NCBI GenBank assembly: GCA_009767595.1
Contig: VSDK01009026.1
Span: forward strand, 530,024 to 594,023
Direction: 5' to 3'
DNA: 64,000 nt
Source of the DNA: Symbiodinium kawagutii
Taxonomy: Eukaryota > Sar > Dinophyceae > Suessiales > Symbiodiniaceae
The translations under genes and the position numbers were made by a program. The notes under the pieces were generated by a model, which was not told the DNA's origin, made no database searches, and worked only from the letters and a program-made list of their open reading frames with translations. Shown one piece after another: positions 52,001 to 63,378 of this stretch; positions within the stretch are counted from its first letter, which is position 1, and every line of letters starts with the position of its first letter.

Positions 52001-55000
52001 ACACAGTCAACCTTCATCACCATGATCATCCACAACCATTATATAGACAGTTGCCATAACCAACCACTATATACCATCACGACTACAATAGTATTTATGA
52101 CTAATGTATCAATCAGTAGTATGAATCATTAGCACTAATCAATATGAATGACATAGTATAATTGTAACAAATAGTCAGTACATTTGTTCGAATGGTATTA
52201 TATACTTGAAGTATATTGAAGTTATATGTTCACTATTAAGATTAGGAACCATTCATTAATTCCTCATCTATGCTGGCAAATGCATCCCGGATTCATTCAA
52301 GCACGGAAACTACCATACAACAATCATGTTTTCATTAATTTCCATTGTATGACCATGAATATCCATCCAGTTGCACACCATTCATGAGTTTTCATGTAGT
52401 TATTATCCATTAAGTTACTAACCATACGACATCCATTTTTCCATCAATTGATAGTAATAGTAATTGAAAGTAATCTGTTAAACATTCTATGACCATTGAT
52501 TAACCATTCATTACTTACCATTTTCCATTCCCTGTAGATGCTCTATTTGTTCCAATAAGTATTTGGGAATGGTAATGAATGGTCCCTGTTCCATTAACAA
52601 GTTTCATGTAATCAATTCTACCACCATCAGCAGAACCTATAGAATTAATAGCCATAGAGCTATTAATTCCATTAACCAGTTGTTAGTTCTATAACTTATA
52701 ACCATTAATGGAACACTAAACAAAGAAATTCTAGTTTTATTAACCAATAGTCATGGTCCCTAAATTCACTACGTCGTCACTAAGCTCTGATGGTTCCGCC
52801 ATTTCTCCTCTCCCTGGCGCCTCCTTCGGCGCCGAGGCAAAGCCGTTGGCCGCGCAGCTACGGTCGCCTTCGCGCTCCGCCAGGGCCTCCGTGACGCTCT
52901 CCCCGGTGGACCACATGGCGATGACCACCGACTCGCCCCTGGCACCGGGCAGCAGCGACCCGGGGAGGACCCTGGGGACCGGGGAACACATGGGGAACCC
53001 ACGGGGAACCCATGGGAAACCGGTGAAAACACGTGGATGAAGCCCTGGATGAGATGAAAAACCTCCTGGTTTTCTGTGAACAAAACATGGGGAGCACTAT
53101 GAAGACCTGAGAAGTTACAGTTGAATCAGTATATAGATTTTCTTCAATGACTTCGAAACATTTTGCTATTGCTTTGAAACATTTGGGGGATGATTGATTG
53201 GAGATTGGATGAGATTGGTATCGTATAGTTTCATCATCGCCATCATCAACTTATGGTTGGTTGTGGATGATGGTGGCTCACACTTGGTGTGTTTTCATCA
53301 CAACATTGGTGAAATAAATCTGCGGGGTTGGCTTTGCAGTTGAGAACTGTTGGAGATACATCTGAATGTCTGGAACATCCGGAGTCATGTTCAAGACTTG
53401 ACATTTTGAACTTATTCTTCCGTGTTGGCTTTCCTGAAGCGTAAATTCATAGCTAGTAATCTGATCATCCAGTTCTACAGTCTTCTTGTAAAATCATATA
53501 TGAATATATCATGTGTTCGGCACTATCCTCTGACTATAAGTTTAGCTGACCTCATTATCCTTCAAAGCAACAGAATACAAGCCAATTGATGCTTGATGAC
53601 TGTAGAACCCGAAACCATGTGTTTCCAATGTTCTCCAAGCCCAAAGATGAAGATGATGCAAAAGGAAATAGTGGATGTTGGTGTCGCCATGACGGGAAGA
53701 GTGTGGAAGACTCAGGTGCTTGCAATGCTCAAAGACTGGAATTCTATATACCTCTCTTATCGCCTCCAAACATAAAAGTCGCTGCAATTTCCTGCAATAA
53801 AGTCGCTAAAGTCGCAAACCACGCGTATCCCCCATCAAAAACTATAATGACATCCAATGAAAATGACCATTAAAACCTGCCATTTTTCATGGATGGCAGG
53901 TGGGATAAGCTGCTGGCGGGACCACCTGCGCCACCCGCCTGAGCTGCGCAGACGTGGCCAGGGACACCGCGGTGTCCACCTTGGTGCAGATCCTCAGGGC
54001 GCGTTGCGAGGCTTCCAGGGATGGGCCAGGCTTAGTAGTGGCCTATGTTGAGGGCTGGTAGCTTGCGAATGGCTGGTCCAAAGCTTATTTGTGGCCTTGA
54101 AAAATGGCTGATTGGTGGTCAAGGCGTTTTTTCATGGCTTAGTTGTGGCTGATTAATGGCTTAGTGGTGGTCAAGGGTTTTGTTCAGGCTTACTTATGGC
54201 TTATTTATGGCTGATTACTGGCTTATTGGTGGTCAAGGGGGGGGCTACATTAATATTATATTGATACCCAGCACTCTCTTGATACCCTTCTTTAAATTGT
54301 TTATGTCATTTATTGGTAGTAATGGGTAATGACTATTGATAGAATCATGGCTATTATTTGGTCAGTGGTTGATTGTAATGGGCCAATGATAGTGGCTATC
54401 CATTCATTTTTAATGACTATGATCATGTGTTTAATGATGGCTAGAAATGATTGACAATGGTTCATCATACGTCATAGTCACAGTTCATAATGTCTCACTG
54501 ATTGTGAAGAATGGTACCCCCAACCAGCTATGTATCATCATTTTCAATAGCCAATCCACCAATATCGTCTGTGGACAGTGCCAATATGCTGTCAGTATCA
54601 ACAAACATCAACCAATCCATCTGCTCTGATAACACTCACGGATGTTCAGGAGATACTGTAGAATTTGTGCAAGTTCAAAATTGCTGGACATCAACAAAGG
54701 CCTACATCAAGAAAGTACATCCAGCGTCATCCAACTATCATTGTTGGTTGCTATCCCCTCACATTAACCACCATAAAGCAGCCAATGAGATACATACAGC
54801 TGAACAAGAAAGACCTGACATGCCAAGATTCAGCAGCTGGCGAAAAAACTGCTGCTGGGCACCCCAGAAGTATCTCATGTGCATGGAATTCTCTTTCAGC
54901 TCCGTGGAATGCTTCAAGCGCTTCTGCTTCACCTCCCGAGTTTTCACTTTCAACAGCCTCTTCACCAGCTGCAAACTCTTCTGCCAGAAGTCGCAGGCCT

Positions 55001-57355
55001 GCAACATCGAGAATTTGAGCGTACTACGCCGAGACGGTGCAAGCAAATAATGCACATAGGCAAGCTCACTAGTGGGATTAAAACTCTGTCCCTGCGACTC
55101 CTGTCTCATCTCCTAATTCCTCGCCTGCGAGTAGACATTGGAAAGTTCTTCGAGCTTCACAGGCACCAATCGGAAAGAGGCTCCTGTTGGCGGTGGGAAG
55201 CTTTGCAGGTCTCCCTCAGAGCTGAATGGGGTTCCCCAAGAGGTTTCCCGCAAGGGGTTCGCCAAGGGGTTCCCATGGATCTCCCAGGGTCCCCAATGGG
55301 TCCCCCCCATCCTTTGAACGACAACGAGCGACACGAGAGCATCCCCTCAGCTCTCATTGTCATGGCCAGAAGTTCCATGGCGGCCAAGCCTCCTGAGCCA
55401 GAATCTCAAACCAGCTCGGCATCTCCAAGGAATGCCACAAGTTACATGGTGTCTGGGAGAGTACATAATAAATAAAAAAGATAAGATTAGTATGATTTTT
55501 ATATCAATGATGATCACACCACACCCTCTGGGTGTCAAAGTTGCAACACAGTTCATCCTTTCTGTTGCCGCGTTCCTCAATATCTCCCATGAACCAGGAG
55601 CACTACTCACTTGGAATCACTCACTTGAATAACATAAACTAACCGAATCTCTCACGAACCAGCCACTTGGATAATGTGAAGGGAACTCCTCCCATGGATC
55701 CTCCCAGCCCTCGCCTCCCTCCACGGCGTTGCGCAACTCCTCAAAACTCTGATGGGGTCGTCCCGGACCCCAGAGCCCCAGGCGTTCCAAGTAGCCCAAG
55801 TGCCGCAGCTCCGTCGCCCCCGTGGCGCTGGCATAGAGCACCGCAGCCATGGGACATGCACGTTGCAATTCCAGGGCACACAGCCCACTCTTGGAAGCGT
55901 TGCCTCACGGCTGAAAAGATGCTCACCATGTAAGCTTATGGTGTGTTACATAGTGATTGGGAGTTTAGACATCAGCAAATGGAACCTACTGCAGATGGTA
56001 ACGTACTGCAAACATCAATAGATGTAACCTATCAGCAAATATCGACAAATTGAAATTGCTGGCACTAAGAATGACGGCTCTGTAGTTGAAAAAAGGCACC
56101 ATTGGCGCCGGGCTGTTTCGGAGGTCCAATGGTTTAAGTTCTGGGTGTCCCACGAGCAGTCCCTATGCAAACGTTGGATTTTGGGCCGCATTGATGCTGT
56201 GGAAAACTACCATGGCCAAAACGAACAAAGCCTCAGTAGTATGAGAAATTACTGTACCAAAGATACAAAGTTCAAAAATGGATTGTTTAGGGATGTGATT
56301 TTCCAGCTATCAACGTGGATTTCGTCAAACAAGTCCATTAAGACGTCGGGATGCTGAGAACCATGATTTCTTTTTGATTAATGGGGTCTTGGATGCCTGA
56401 TAACCTGGCCTGAACCTTTGGCAGCCACGTTCTTCGTCCGATGAGCTTCATCCAGAGCAATCAATCCACAGGCACCACCCTTCCCTCCTCGCATCCAATC
56501 GATCAGTTGGCAAAGCCTGGAATTCTTGGGTGAGACGCCCTCGACCGCCGATGACTTGCTGGCCACCAACAGGTGGTAACTGGCGAAGATGATGCCATTG
56601 CCATCATCATCCAAGCCACTTCCTCCCTGAATTGTGCCATAGGCTTTGGAGGACAAGTTGCAGAGTGGAAGATCCGCCCCGATGTCCCGAAAGTCTCGGG
56701 TGGCATCTGCCAACAAGTCGTTGCTGGCGCTGAGCCAAACGTGCCGCTTGGCTCCGCCGTTCCAGAGATGCCAAACCAAGGCCGCGATGACGCGGCCCTT
56801 GCCACAGCCGGTGCCATCACCCAGGTAATAACCAGCACGAACGCCAGATGGCAAATGTGTTCGAAAGCGCCGCGCAGCAAAAGCCACACTTTCCAACTGT
56901 GGGCTGCTCAACGAACGCCTCAAATCAGAGGCCCCGGTACCACTCTTAGACTTGGAAAATGTGACAAAGAGAGTTATCAAATAAGTTCAATGCAACGGAA
57001 TGGGTCAGCTTATCATCCATCAACAACCCTTCAGCTGATTGCTTAATGCCATCAACAGTGGTTGTTTATGTTTGTTTGGTCATTCAAGTCATTGATTAAC
57101 GATGTAACGATATCAATAAAAACTCCAATTCATACCTAAAAAATCTCATGTTTCCTCATGTTTCACCAATCTTCACCACATATTTCAGGCGCTGAGTCAC
57201 TTTTCAGCCACGTCTGGGGGCAAATAGACCACCTCTCCGGACGGCAACGGAGGCAGCGAAATTTCCGCCACGGCCGCGGGTTCGGTGAGCCAATCCGGGT
57301 GCCGGCCGCCCTGGACCACGGCGGACCTGTTGAAAGCTCGCTGCTTTCCCACGTC
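33890..57355 (-). CDS. SBNO: Strawberry notch-like (SBNO) helicase-family protein, multi-exon
   Basis: SBNO proteins are nuclear transcription/chromatin regulators with a DExD/H-type helicase domain. Inferred exons in order: 57355-57201, 56918-56405, 55889-55715, 55392-55312, 55183-55125, 54998-54835, 53992-53939, 52938-52773, 51498-51430, 49382-49287, 49064-48993, 48726-48668, 48009-47973, 45572-45522, 45052-45008, 42753-42709, 42071-41990, 41574-41513, 40082-40051, 39811-39753, 38937-38864, 38586-38532, 36681-36628, 36307-36261, 35817-35652, 34827-34716, 34503-34328, 34175-33890 (TAG stop). Seen: HPD segment, GDGTGCGKGR (motif I), LDEAHRTKN (motif II), YASATGAT (motif III), VAELTGR, EAASAGISL, QQLGRVHRSNQ (motif VI), then the SBNO C-terminal region (NALF, HVEL..RGMTW, GFYW). 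Most adjacent exons agree in phase. The start exon is missing, and phase breaks suggest unfound exons near 40.1-41.5, 36.7-38.5 and 34.9-35.6 kb. The exon at 51498-51430 rests on phase and position only. Confidence 0.88.
36850..38230 (-). other. SBNO intron with several unexplained minus-strand open frames
   Basis: Frames at 37112-36843 (hydrophobic VVMLFVLVLAVVAPALCCL), 37499-37281 and 38096-37678 are open one after another on the minus strand without clear splice sites or codon bias. They could be a decayed gene or element in the intron between 38532 and 36681. Confidence 0.3.
37219..37252. mobile_element. Fragment of MITE-like family A
   Basis: TGGCTGTGGGTCAAAACCC followed at once by TTGACCCACA: the two terminal repeats with almost no interior. 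Confidence 0.5.
38389..38449. repeat. (TCTA)n microsatellite
   Basis: About 15 perfect TCTA units 80 bp downstream of the SBNO exon at 38586-38532. Confidence 0.95.
39890..40029. repeat. (ATG)n microsatellite
   Basis: GATGGT and GATGAT triplets fill most of the intron between the SBNO exons at 40082-40051 and 39811-39753. Confidence 0.95.
41611..41665. repeat. Short TTGCTTGGGTGG tandem repeat
   Basis: Three to four copies of a 12-bp unit in an SBNO intron. Confidence 0.7.
42127..42200. mobile_element. MITE-like family B copy in an SBNO intron
   Basis: GGTGGTTTCTTACTGGATGA, GGGGTAATTAATTACC, and CCCTATGTTGAGAAACAGCC; it lies just upstream of the exon at 42071-41990. Confidence 0.55.
43484..44695 (-). 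CDS. GDSL/SGNH-family hydrolase, nested in an SBNO intron
   Basis: Two exons, 44695-44265 and 44156-43484 (stop), give about 367 residues, a plausible length for a secreted SGNH esterase or acylhydrolase. Seen: ATG at 44695; a hydrophobic stretch at residues 7-19 that could be a signal peptide or anchor; block I LGDSYVDD with candidate nucleophile Ser near residue 94; a block II-like NVARGG; block III HIGGND at the start of exon 2; and DGHHP near the C terminus supplying the Asp and His of the catalytic set. The intron is 108 nt. A GC donor (GA|GCAACC) with acceptor CCAG|GCAGCG is the only splice I found that keeps frame; a GT donor 8 nt downstream gives a stop. The whole gene lies between SBNO exons 45052-45008 and 42753-42709 on the same strand. 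The substrate cannot be inferred. Confidence 0.87.
44157..44264 (-). mobile_element. Introner-like element forming the GDSL gene intron
   Basis: The 108-nt intron begins (minus strand) GCAACCTGGTTGGTGGTTTG and ends AGGGGTTCAACCCCCCACCAG. The same ends, plus the inner motif AATATTTTTxAxAGGGGTT, recur at 20559-20632, directly before another exon. The ends are mutually inverted (GGTTGGTGG versus CCCACC), as in a DNA-transposon-like introner. Confidence 0.6.
45843..47485 (-). CDS. Complete four-exon gene, unknown protein of about 180 residues, nested in an SBNO intron
   Basis: Exons 47485-47372, 47120-46978, 46778-46560 and 45909-45843 join in frame from ATG (MSSTWQQLRLL) to TGA (HTKPPK). The chosen donors are GC, GC and GA, and phases agree at all three junctions; a GT donor after 47387 would be an alternative end for exon 1 that also keeps frame. 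The product is highly charged, with a helical N terminus, a middle segment containing PQLVPPEVLQHAEKSS, a segment FPSVLLQRGPQYPFQPFEL, and an acidic MDDDDLLD near the end. There is no signal peptide or membrane span. I do not recognise the family; a mitochondrial ribosomal or assembly protein is only a guess. All four exons sit between SBNO exons 48009-47973 and 45572-45522, which are joined in frame across them. Confidence 0.75.
46063..46135. repeat. 12-bp GGTTGACAATGG-type tandem repeat
   Basis: Five to six near-identical copies in the intron before the last exon of the 180-residue nested gene. Confidence 0.8.
49131..49240. repeat. CAACATCAAC-rich tandem repeat
   Basis: Copies of CATCAACC(A/C)A units fill the short SBNO intron between 49287 and 49064. 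Confidence 0.75.
49796..49936. repeat. AATTCCAACA tandem repeat
   Basis: About ten copies of a 10-15 bp AATTCCAAC(A/G)(A/C)A unit in an SBNO intron; they cause a Leu/Val/Trp-rich false open frame on the minus strand. Confidence 0.85.
50345..50455. other. GC-rich exon-like island inside an SBNO intron
   Basis: A GC-rich block between AT-rich flanks is open in two minus-strand frames (for example SWATAAEHLLRGRYSC). It lies where an SBNO exon for the LPPNPLD-type segment would be expected, between 51430 and 49382, but neither frame shows that motif. Confidence 0.25.
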
Positions 57356-57756
57356 CTACAGGGCCGAGCCAAGGGCCCAGCTGCGGCCATCCAAGGCCCA
57401 CGTTTCACAGGCAGACTGTGGCAAGTCCCAGTGACATTCTGTGCTTTAGACTTCATGGAGAATAGCTTCAGTGAATATGTTTCAAATTGTTTAAAGATTT
57501 GCGTGCCGTTTCCAAACATTTCTTCTCAAGTGCACTCAAATTTGCTTGAGTTGTCTCCAAGCCACTATAGAACCATGGAGCAGAGTAAACAGCTGTCCCA
57601 GAACCACATTAGTGCCCATTCCTCAAAATATCAAGCCCCCTTCTCAGAATCCTTGGTTGAATTGGGCACAAAATATATTCAATTTCGCGGAGTTCAATGC
57701 TGATGATACTGTATATGTTCCAGTGATAACAATGCCAAGGTCATCGTTTCAGCTCC

Positions 57757-58351
57757 TCAGTCCTCTTCATCTGAGGAGCCCTCATGCTCCTCCTCACTGG
57801 ATTCACACGTGGCAAGTTGTGCAGGTCTCAGCCACTCACCCGGTGGCTCCTTTTGCTGCGGCTCCACCTGTGGTGCCACCTGCAGCTCCACCTGGCGTGC
57901 CTCCTCCACCTGTCGGCCTTCCCGCCTTCGCTTGGCCTTGGGCGCTTTGGCGTCACTGGTGCTACGGCGTCGCGAAGGCGTGGCTGCGTGGCAAGGCGCT
58001 GGCTCCTCCCAGCTGGCGCGGGCGGAGTCATCCATGGACTCCCACTGTTCGAGGATGATGGCTTCAGCATCCTGGCGACGACTGAAGATCTTGGATCTGA
58101 AAATCTCAAAAAGGTGTGGAAAGTGGAAAGTGAAAATCTTAGAAAATTTCAAGGAAGAGAAGGTGTGGAAAGTGGATGAAAGTGTGATGTTTTCGGCTAC
58201 CAACTATAAATTATGCTAAGTTCATATAAGTTCACACCAGTGCACGGGAGTCATAAAGTGAGGCCTCCAGGTTCACATCTTCTGACAGAAGTTCTGCCAA
58301 GCTTTGACTTTCAAACTTTGTGAAAGCCGCTGAGGCCAACTGTAAATCCAT
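57757..58351 (-). CDS. Small protein with acidic C-terminal tail, possibly HMG-like
   Basis: Exon 1 (58351-58238) starts with ATG (MDLQLASAAFTKF) and ends at a GT donor. Exon 2 (58089-57757) follows an AAG acceptor in the same phase and ends in TGA, giving about 148 residues. Exon 2 has a helical stretch QWESMDDSARASWEE that resembles the end of an HMG box or a similar chromatin helix, a basic serine-rich linker (SRRRSTSD, KAKRRREGR) and a terminal acidic tail (CESSEEEHEGSSDEED). A nuclear, DNA- or histone-associated role fits this composition but is inference. It is the gene immediately upstream of SBNO on the same strand, 402 nt before its first recognised exon. The splice acceptor is the least certain part. 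Confidence 0.62.
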
Positions 58352-58899
58352 GGCACAGCAGGGGCCGGCGAAGTCACATCATGTTTGATATCAGTAGATT
58401 GCACACGTAAGCTCAGATACCTATCAGTCATGATCAGAGTATCATGTTCTCACGGCTTATTTCCCACAGAATCAGCCCTCGCATTTGCGCCAAGCAGGCA
58501 TGGATGACAGTTACAAGACACGCGCAAGAATTGCTTCATCAAACTGTTCCAGAAACACAAGCTGTCCCATAGCTTGAAGTGCTGCAGATCAGAGCATGTG
58601 AAGAAAAGGCGCTTCAATGTCACTGGGTTGATGGGAAAATCTCCGTTGAAAACCCTTGGGTGAACCACCAGGTTCGGGGGCTTCCTGTAGATTTTCAACA
58701 ATTTCAATTTACCACCTCCATCAGTTGTGCCGGTTTCCAACCATTTCTGGGACCATGTGCCTCTGCCAGCTCGATGCCTTTTTCCAGCCGGCCAATGCAC
58801 CCAGGGCAAAGATCTGATGTGGCTCATGGCATGCCAAACATCAACGCGCCCTGAACAGCGTGCCCACTTGGATTAACCTTAAAGGGTGATCGGAGAAGG

Positions 58900-60020
58900 G
58901 AGTTGTGAGGCGATAGAACTGTGCAAATGTTCGCTTGAGTCGCCACCAAGTCCAAAATTGAAAGCCAACTATGTAATGATCATATAGATCAAATGACTGC
59001 AACAGAAGCGTTAAGATGTTTCTGAAGGGATCGAGTTCTGAAATTTGGAAACCCGAAAGTCACTGCTACGTTTCTGGCACACGCCTGCAGCAACAGCCTT
59101 GTTTGGTGCCAACTAAAAAGACAGTCTGCCAGCTTTCTACTTGAGGATGTCCAAACATCCCTGCTTTTTGAGTGGCATCGCTGAGGAATACAGGTGGTCC
59201 GCAACCATTCCAAAATCACAATCATTATAGAAGGGGCTCAGAATGGGATGAAAACTTCCCGGCTCTTCGGCTCATGTTCCATCACATCTTCAGCAAAATG
59301 GACTGCCTTCATGGAATCGACAGAACCAGTCAAATACATGGGATGAGGATATGGGTCAGACTTCGCAGTTGTGATTTAGTCCAAGCCCAGCTCTCACAAT
59401 CATCTCACAACTCCACTCCCTAGCAGATCTGTTCGTAATCGTTCAGCCCCACGAGAGAACTCTGGACGAACTCCCATGACCGAGCGCCTGTGCTACCAGT
59501 TCACTGCATCTTGTTCAAGTTTCCGCCAATCTCAAAAATTAAACATCTGTTCTATATATCTCTAATACATACTTTGTCTTTCACAACCAAATCCAACAAG
59601 TACACTTTAAGAGCCAGGCGATGCGCCAGCAAGGTATTTCCACATATTCACTGGCTGATGTAAACCGCCAAAAAGCTTGATATTATGTGCGTTTCTTTCC
59701 AAATGTTGCTGCTCATCACAAACAAACCTCACGGGATTCCAGCTCCCGCAAGCCAAACAATCCCAGCAAGCCTATGAATGGTAGATCCAATTTCAATGAA
59801 CCACCGCTAGTTTAACCATAATTGGCTTGTGATCTACCAGCGAAGATAGTGGGATTCTTATATGTCTTAATGTAGATCCCCACTAGAGATGTTCACCGAG
59901 ACCAAATGCACAGTCTGCCTCTTTACACAAGATGCTGTTGTAAATCATTTTGCAAGGCTCCCACCGCAACTCAAGATAGCTGCGGCCGGCTTCTATTGAG
60001 CTGCCACCAAAAGGGCTGCT
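58900..60020. other. No supported gene
   Basis: Low GC, no exon-like islands and no recognisable repeat family; short open frames only. Confidence 0.45.
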
Positions 60021-60285
60021 CCTATGCTAAAGCTGTCTGCGACGAGTGACACTGATTGTGACCTTGGTGAGAGCGACCAGAAAGGCTACCTATACGCACC
60101 ATAAATTGGTATATAGAGGATGACATAGGTTCAACAGGTTTTTGGATTGTTCCACAGTGATCAAGACGAATCACACTCTGTGAAGAAGCGTGTGAAGCCC
60201 GGAACTGGAGCGGGGGGGCAGCCTTGATCCATATCTGTCTTGACAACGGAATTGGTTGGCCAAAACCGCCCAGTGAAGTGCCCAC

Positions 60286-60357
60286 CTCAAACGGTTCCAT
60301 GGCAATGTGGCACGGACATCTCGCGCAAGGGTGCCCTGGGGCACGTCTGCCAAGGTC
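60286..60357 (-). CDS. Internal exon, unknown protein
   Basis: The segment between a TGCCAG acceptor and a GAG|GTGGGC donor reads TLADVPQGTLARDVRAT then LPWNRL with GC-rich third codon positions. The antisense frame (Cys-rich) is also open, so the strand is likely but not certain. No phase link to the exon at 61653-61517 was found. Confidence 0.4.
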
Positions 60358-61516
60358 CTGGCAGTTACGTCAAGTGCCTCGGATGGGGAGGACCAGCGAG
60401 GGGCAGAATCAATGTCAATCTGGCGTGTTTATTAATTAACCAGCATCTGCGGTGAACCATCATGATTGACCATTGATCAAACATATTCAAACAAACAACC
60501 ATGATGAACAATATTCAAACGTCGACACACTCAAACATTTCATGCACCATTACCAACCACGAAAACCAATTAAAGCGGGTTTGTGCGAAACGTCAAATAG
60601 GTGATTATCAGCCACTATAAACAGGTGAAAAGTGTCAAAGCAAATTAAACACAATTAGATGAACAAATATATACACATATATTATATACACATAGAATCA
60701 CTTCTCATTTGAACATTCTCATCCATTCTCAGGATTGAACACTGCAGGAATATCATCCCTAAATTGTCGCGATCAACCAATTAATTAGGGGTTGTTGCTG
60801 CTGACGTGTTACCCAACTGTGCTGCATTCATTGGATCGTGTTGATTCTCAATGGAACACGCTGGGGTCAAAGTGAAAAACACAAATATCAGCAGCCAATC
60901 TTGCGAACTCGAGGTCTTAGTCTATGATAATGATTAACAGTGGTTAGGGAAAAGTCTTTTACGGTGCAATTCGCGGTTCACAACGATGCAGTTTTCGAGA
61001 GGATTTTCCAAGGCATGTTGCTGGGGCTTCACTTCAGAATTTTGAACGGCAAAGATTGGCTTGGTTGCACATCTGAATGCTGGAACAGGTGTCAAAACTC
61101 AGGCGACCTGGAAAAACGCGCCGGGCAAAAACACCTAAATTCTCATAGAGTTTGGCCATGTTCCAGGCACAAGCAGATCAGTTTGTGTTCAATTTGGCTT
61201 ACTGCAAACAAGCCTAAAAACCTGCTAATACTGAGCTTTTGTCTTGACCGTATCTGGAGTATGTTAAACTGGGCCAAGTATTGACACCTTCACCTGCTGA
61301 TACAACCATCGGTTAATGATTAAATAACCTTAATCAGCTATAGTTTCACCATAGTTTAGCCATGTTTAACCTTCATCATCCTCAATCAACCACTGTTTCA
61401 CCATAATTTAACCTAAATCATCCTTAATCAACCACAGTTTGACCATAGATTAACCTCAATCAACCACAGTTTCGCCATAGTTCCACCACAGTTTCACAGT
61501 TCCACCACAGTTTCAC

Positions 61517-61653
61517 CTGTTCCGAAGCCGTCTGAGCTTGGCGCAATTTTCGACGGCAACCGATCTTGAAGTTGGGCCCAGGCTTTTCGCCCTCAACATC
61601 CTGGCGAGCGGATCCGCACCGGCGGCACGTGGCGCCACGAAACAGGGGTGCAG
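61517..61653 (-). CDS. Internal exon, unknown Cys- and Arg-rich protein
   Basis: A CACAG acceptor and a CAG|GTGAAA donor bound 45 codons including FRGATCRRCGSARQ, EKPGPNFKIGCRRKLRQ and AQTASEQ. The CxxC followed by a later Cys could bind metal, but this is too short to call. Its phase fits the exon at 62889-62831 directly upstream (junction SSD-A-APLF), so both probably belong to one gene. Confidence 0.48.
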
Positions 61654-62830
61654 CTGTGAGGGAGAATGAACATGAACCGTTAACTATTGTTAGATGGTTT
61701 TAGTTGTAGTATGGTTATTAATGGTTATAGATGGTTGTTAGATGGTTATTAGTTATATAAGTATTAGATGGTAGTTATTAATGAGTTGATATTGACCATT
61801 AGAATAACCATTATTGGCTAAGTAGATTCAACTAGCCCATGTTACTCTACCATGACTAATCATGATTATGATTATTATAAGCGTTAATCATGATTAAACT
61901 GACCATCACGAACCCTGTTACATGCCATCAGGAATGATTAGTCATAACTATAAGCTCTATTAACCATAATTCACCAGCATTATATATACGACGTTGACGG
62001 TTATTGAGGATTATTCATAGGATTTGTCAGCTTCAGCTTCATCTCAGTTCCCAACCTCAAAGCCATCCTCGGTGGAGGATTTTCGGTCTTCGGCAGTCCT
62101 TAGAGATGGGTGCAAACAAGCGTCCATCAAGTTCTGCCAAGTGCTGGCATAATTCTCACGAACTGATCCTGTGTCAAGCCGCCACCCACCATACAAAAAA
62201 GGGATGCACATCCCAAGGAAAAGACTAGTGGCTGGTCGTTGATGGGTTCACAGCGTACAGGGGACCAACAGGAAATTGATCGTGATTCATCCTGCACGAT
62301 CGATGGCTAGTTGATGGTACGAGTAAATTGATGCACAATCGATGGACAATTGATGGCTAATCAATGATGGTTGAATGATGATTATAAATCAATGATGGTT
62401 GATTCATGGCAGCTTGCAGTTGGACATGGTGAGAAAAAGATGTGTTTTATAATGAAACAGTCCAGCTCCCCCGAAGGATTTGGGATGTTTCTCTTGCCAG
62501 TTGTGACTTTCACATTGCTACCGTTGTGAGCTTGAGGGGCAGCCAGCCACACAGGAGCTTGTAAAAGCTCTTCCATATCCTGAATTCAGGCTCCCGCAAC
62601 TGGTGGCTGAATCTTGCCAGGAAGGAAACAAATGCAACAATCCGATACATCAAAATGGTATAAAATTGTTGTATCCAAACCCCAGAGTTTCTTTTCCATG
62701 TGCAATTTCCCAATCACAGGGTACCAATTAATCACAAGCAGTTACATCCAACCCAACAATCTGGGAAAAATCCGTGACCAGTAATATGCCATTCCCTTGA
62801 TGCCTCCGTGCGCAGTTGGAGACCCTTCAC

Positions 62831-62889
62831 CGTCTGAGGAATCAGCAGCATGTTCAGCATACCACTGCTGCTCCGCCTCCCGTCTGACA
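62831..62889 (-). CDS. Internal exon, unknown protein
   Basis: After a TTCCAG acceptor the frame reads VRREAEQQWYAEHAADSSD and stops at a GT donor (GAC G|GTGAAG). It joins in phase to the exon at 61653-61517. A MITE-like repeat (62922-62972) lies just upstream. Confidence 0.45.
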
Positions 62890-62921
62890 CTGGAATGTCG
62901 GGTCACTTTGTGAATCGATAT

Positions 62922-62972
62922 GTGGCAATGGGTCAACATTCGCCATCAGTAATGGGTTTTGACCCATAGCCA
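62922..62972. mobile_element. Short MITE-like family A copy
   Basis: TGGCAATGGGTCAA and TTTTGACCCATAGCCA flank a 20-bp interior, forming a hairpin. Confidence 0.55.
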
Positions 62973-63166
62973 TGTCCAGAAACGGTGGTACTCCGAACCC
63001 CCAACATGATCTTGGCTGGAAAGCAACCTCCAACTTGGGATTCCGGGCAATCTGTGTTGGTTGAACGCGTCATGCCAGAAATAATCTGCTCCCAAGGGGT
63101 GTTTGGAAAATGCTCGTCCATGAAACCAAACACCAAACAGCCCACTCTTCACAACATATTCATACA

Positions 63167-63252
63167 TGGCTATGGGTCAAAACCCTGTACCTTATAGTTT
63201 TCCCTATTATTATAGTTTCTTAATATTGATGGTTAATATTGACCCATAGCCA
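63167..63252. mobile_element. MITE-like family A copy
   Basis: TGGCTATGGGTCAA at the left and TTGACCCATAGCCA at the right are perfect 14-bp inverted repeats around an AT-rich interior. Confidence 0.7.
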
Positions 63253-63296
63253 CATGTTAATTATAAATATTCTACATGTAATTCAACGAGATATAC

Positions 63297-63378
63297 CGGA
63301 GATGTCCATTGATCATGCATCTTCCAGCTGAGACTGCCAGCAGGATCTTTCCATGCACGCTCCCAGCCTGTGTGGCCT
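63297..63378 (-). CDS. Internal exon, unknown protein
   Basis: Between an ACAG acceptor and a CCG|GTATAT donor the frame reads GHTGWERAWKDPAGSLSWKM then HDQWTSP, Trp-rich and without stops. It may be an upstream exon of the gene at 62889-61517, but the phases do not join directly, so an exon would be missing between them. Confidence 0.38.
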
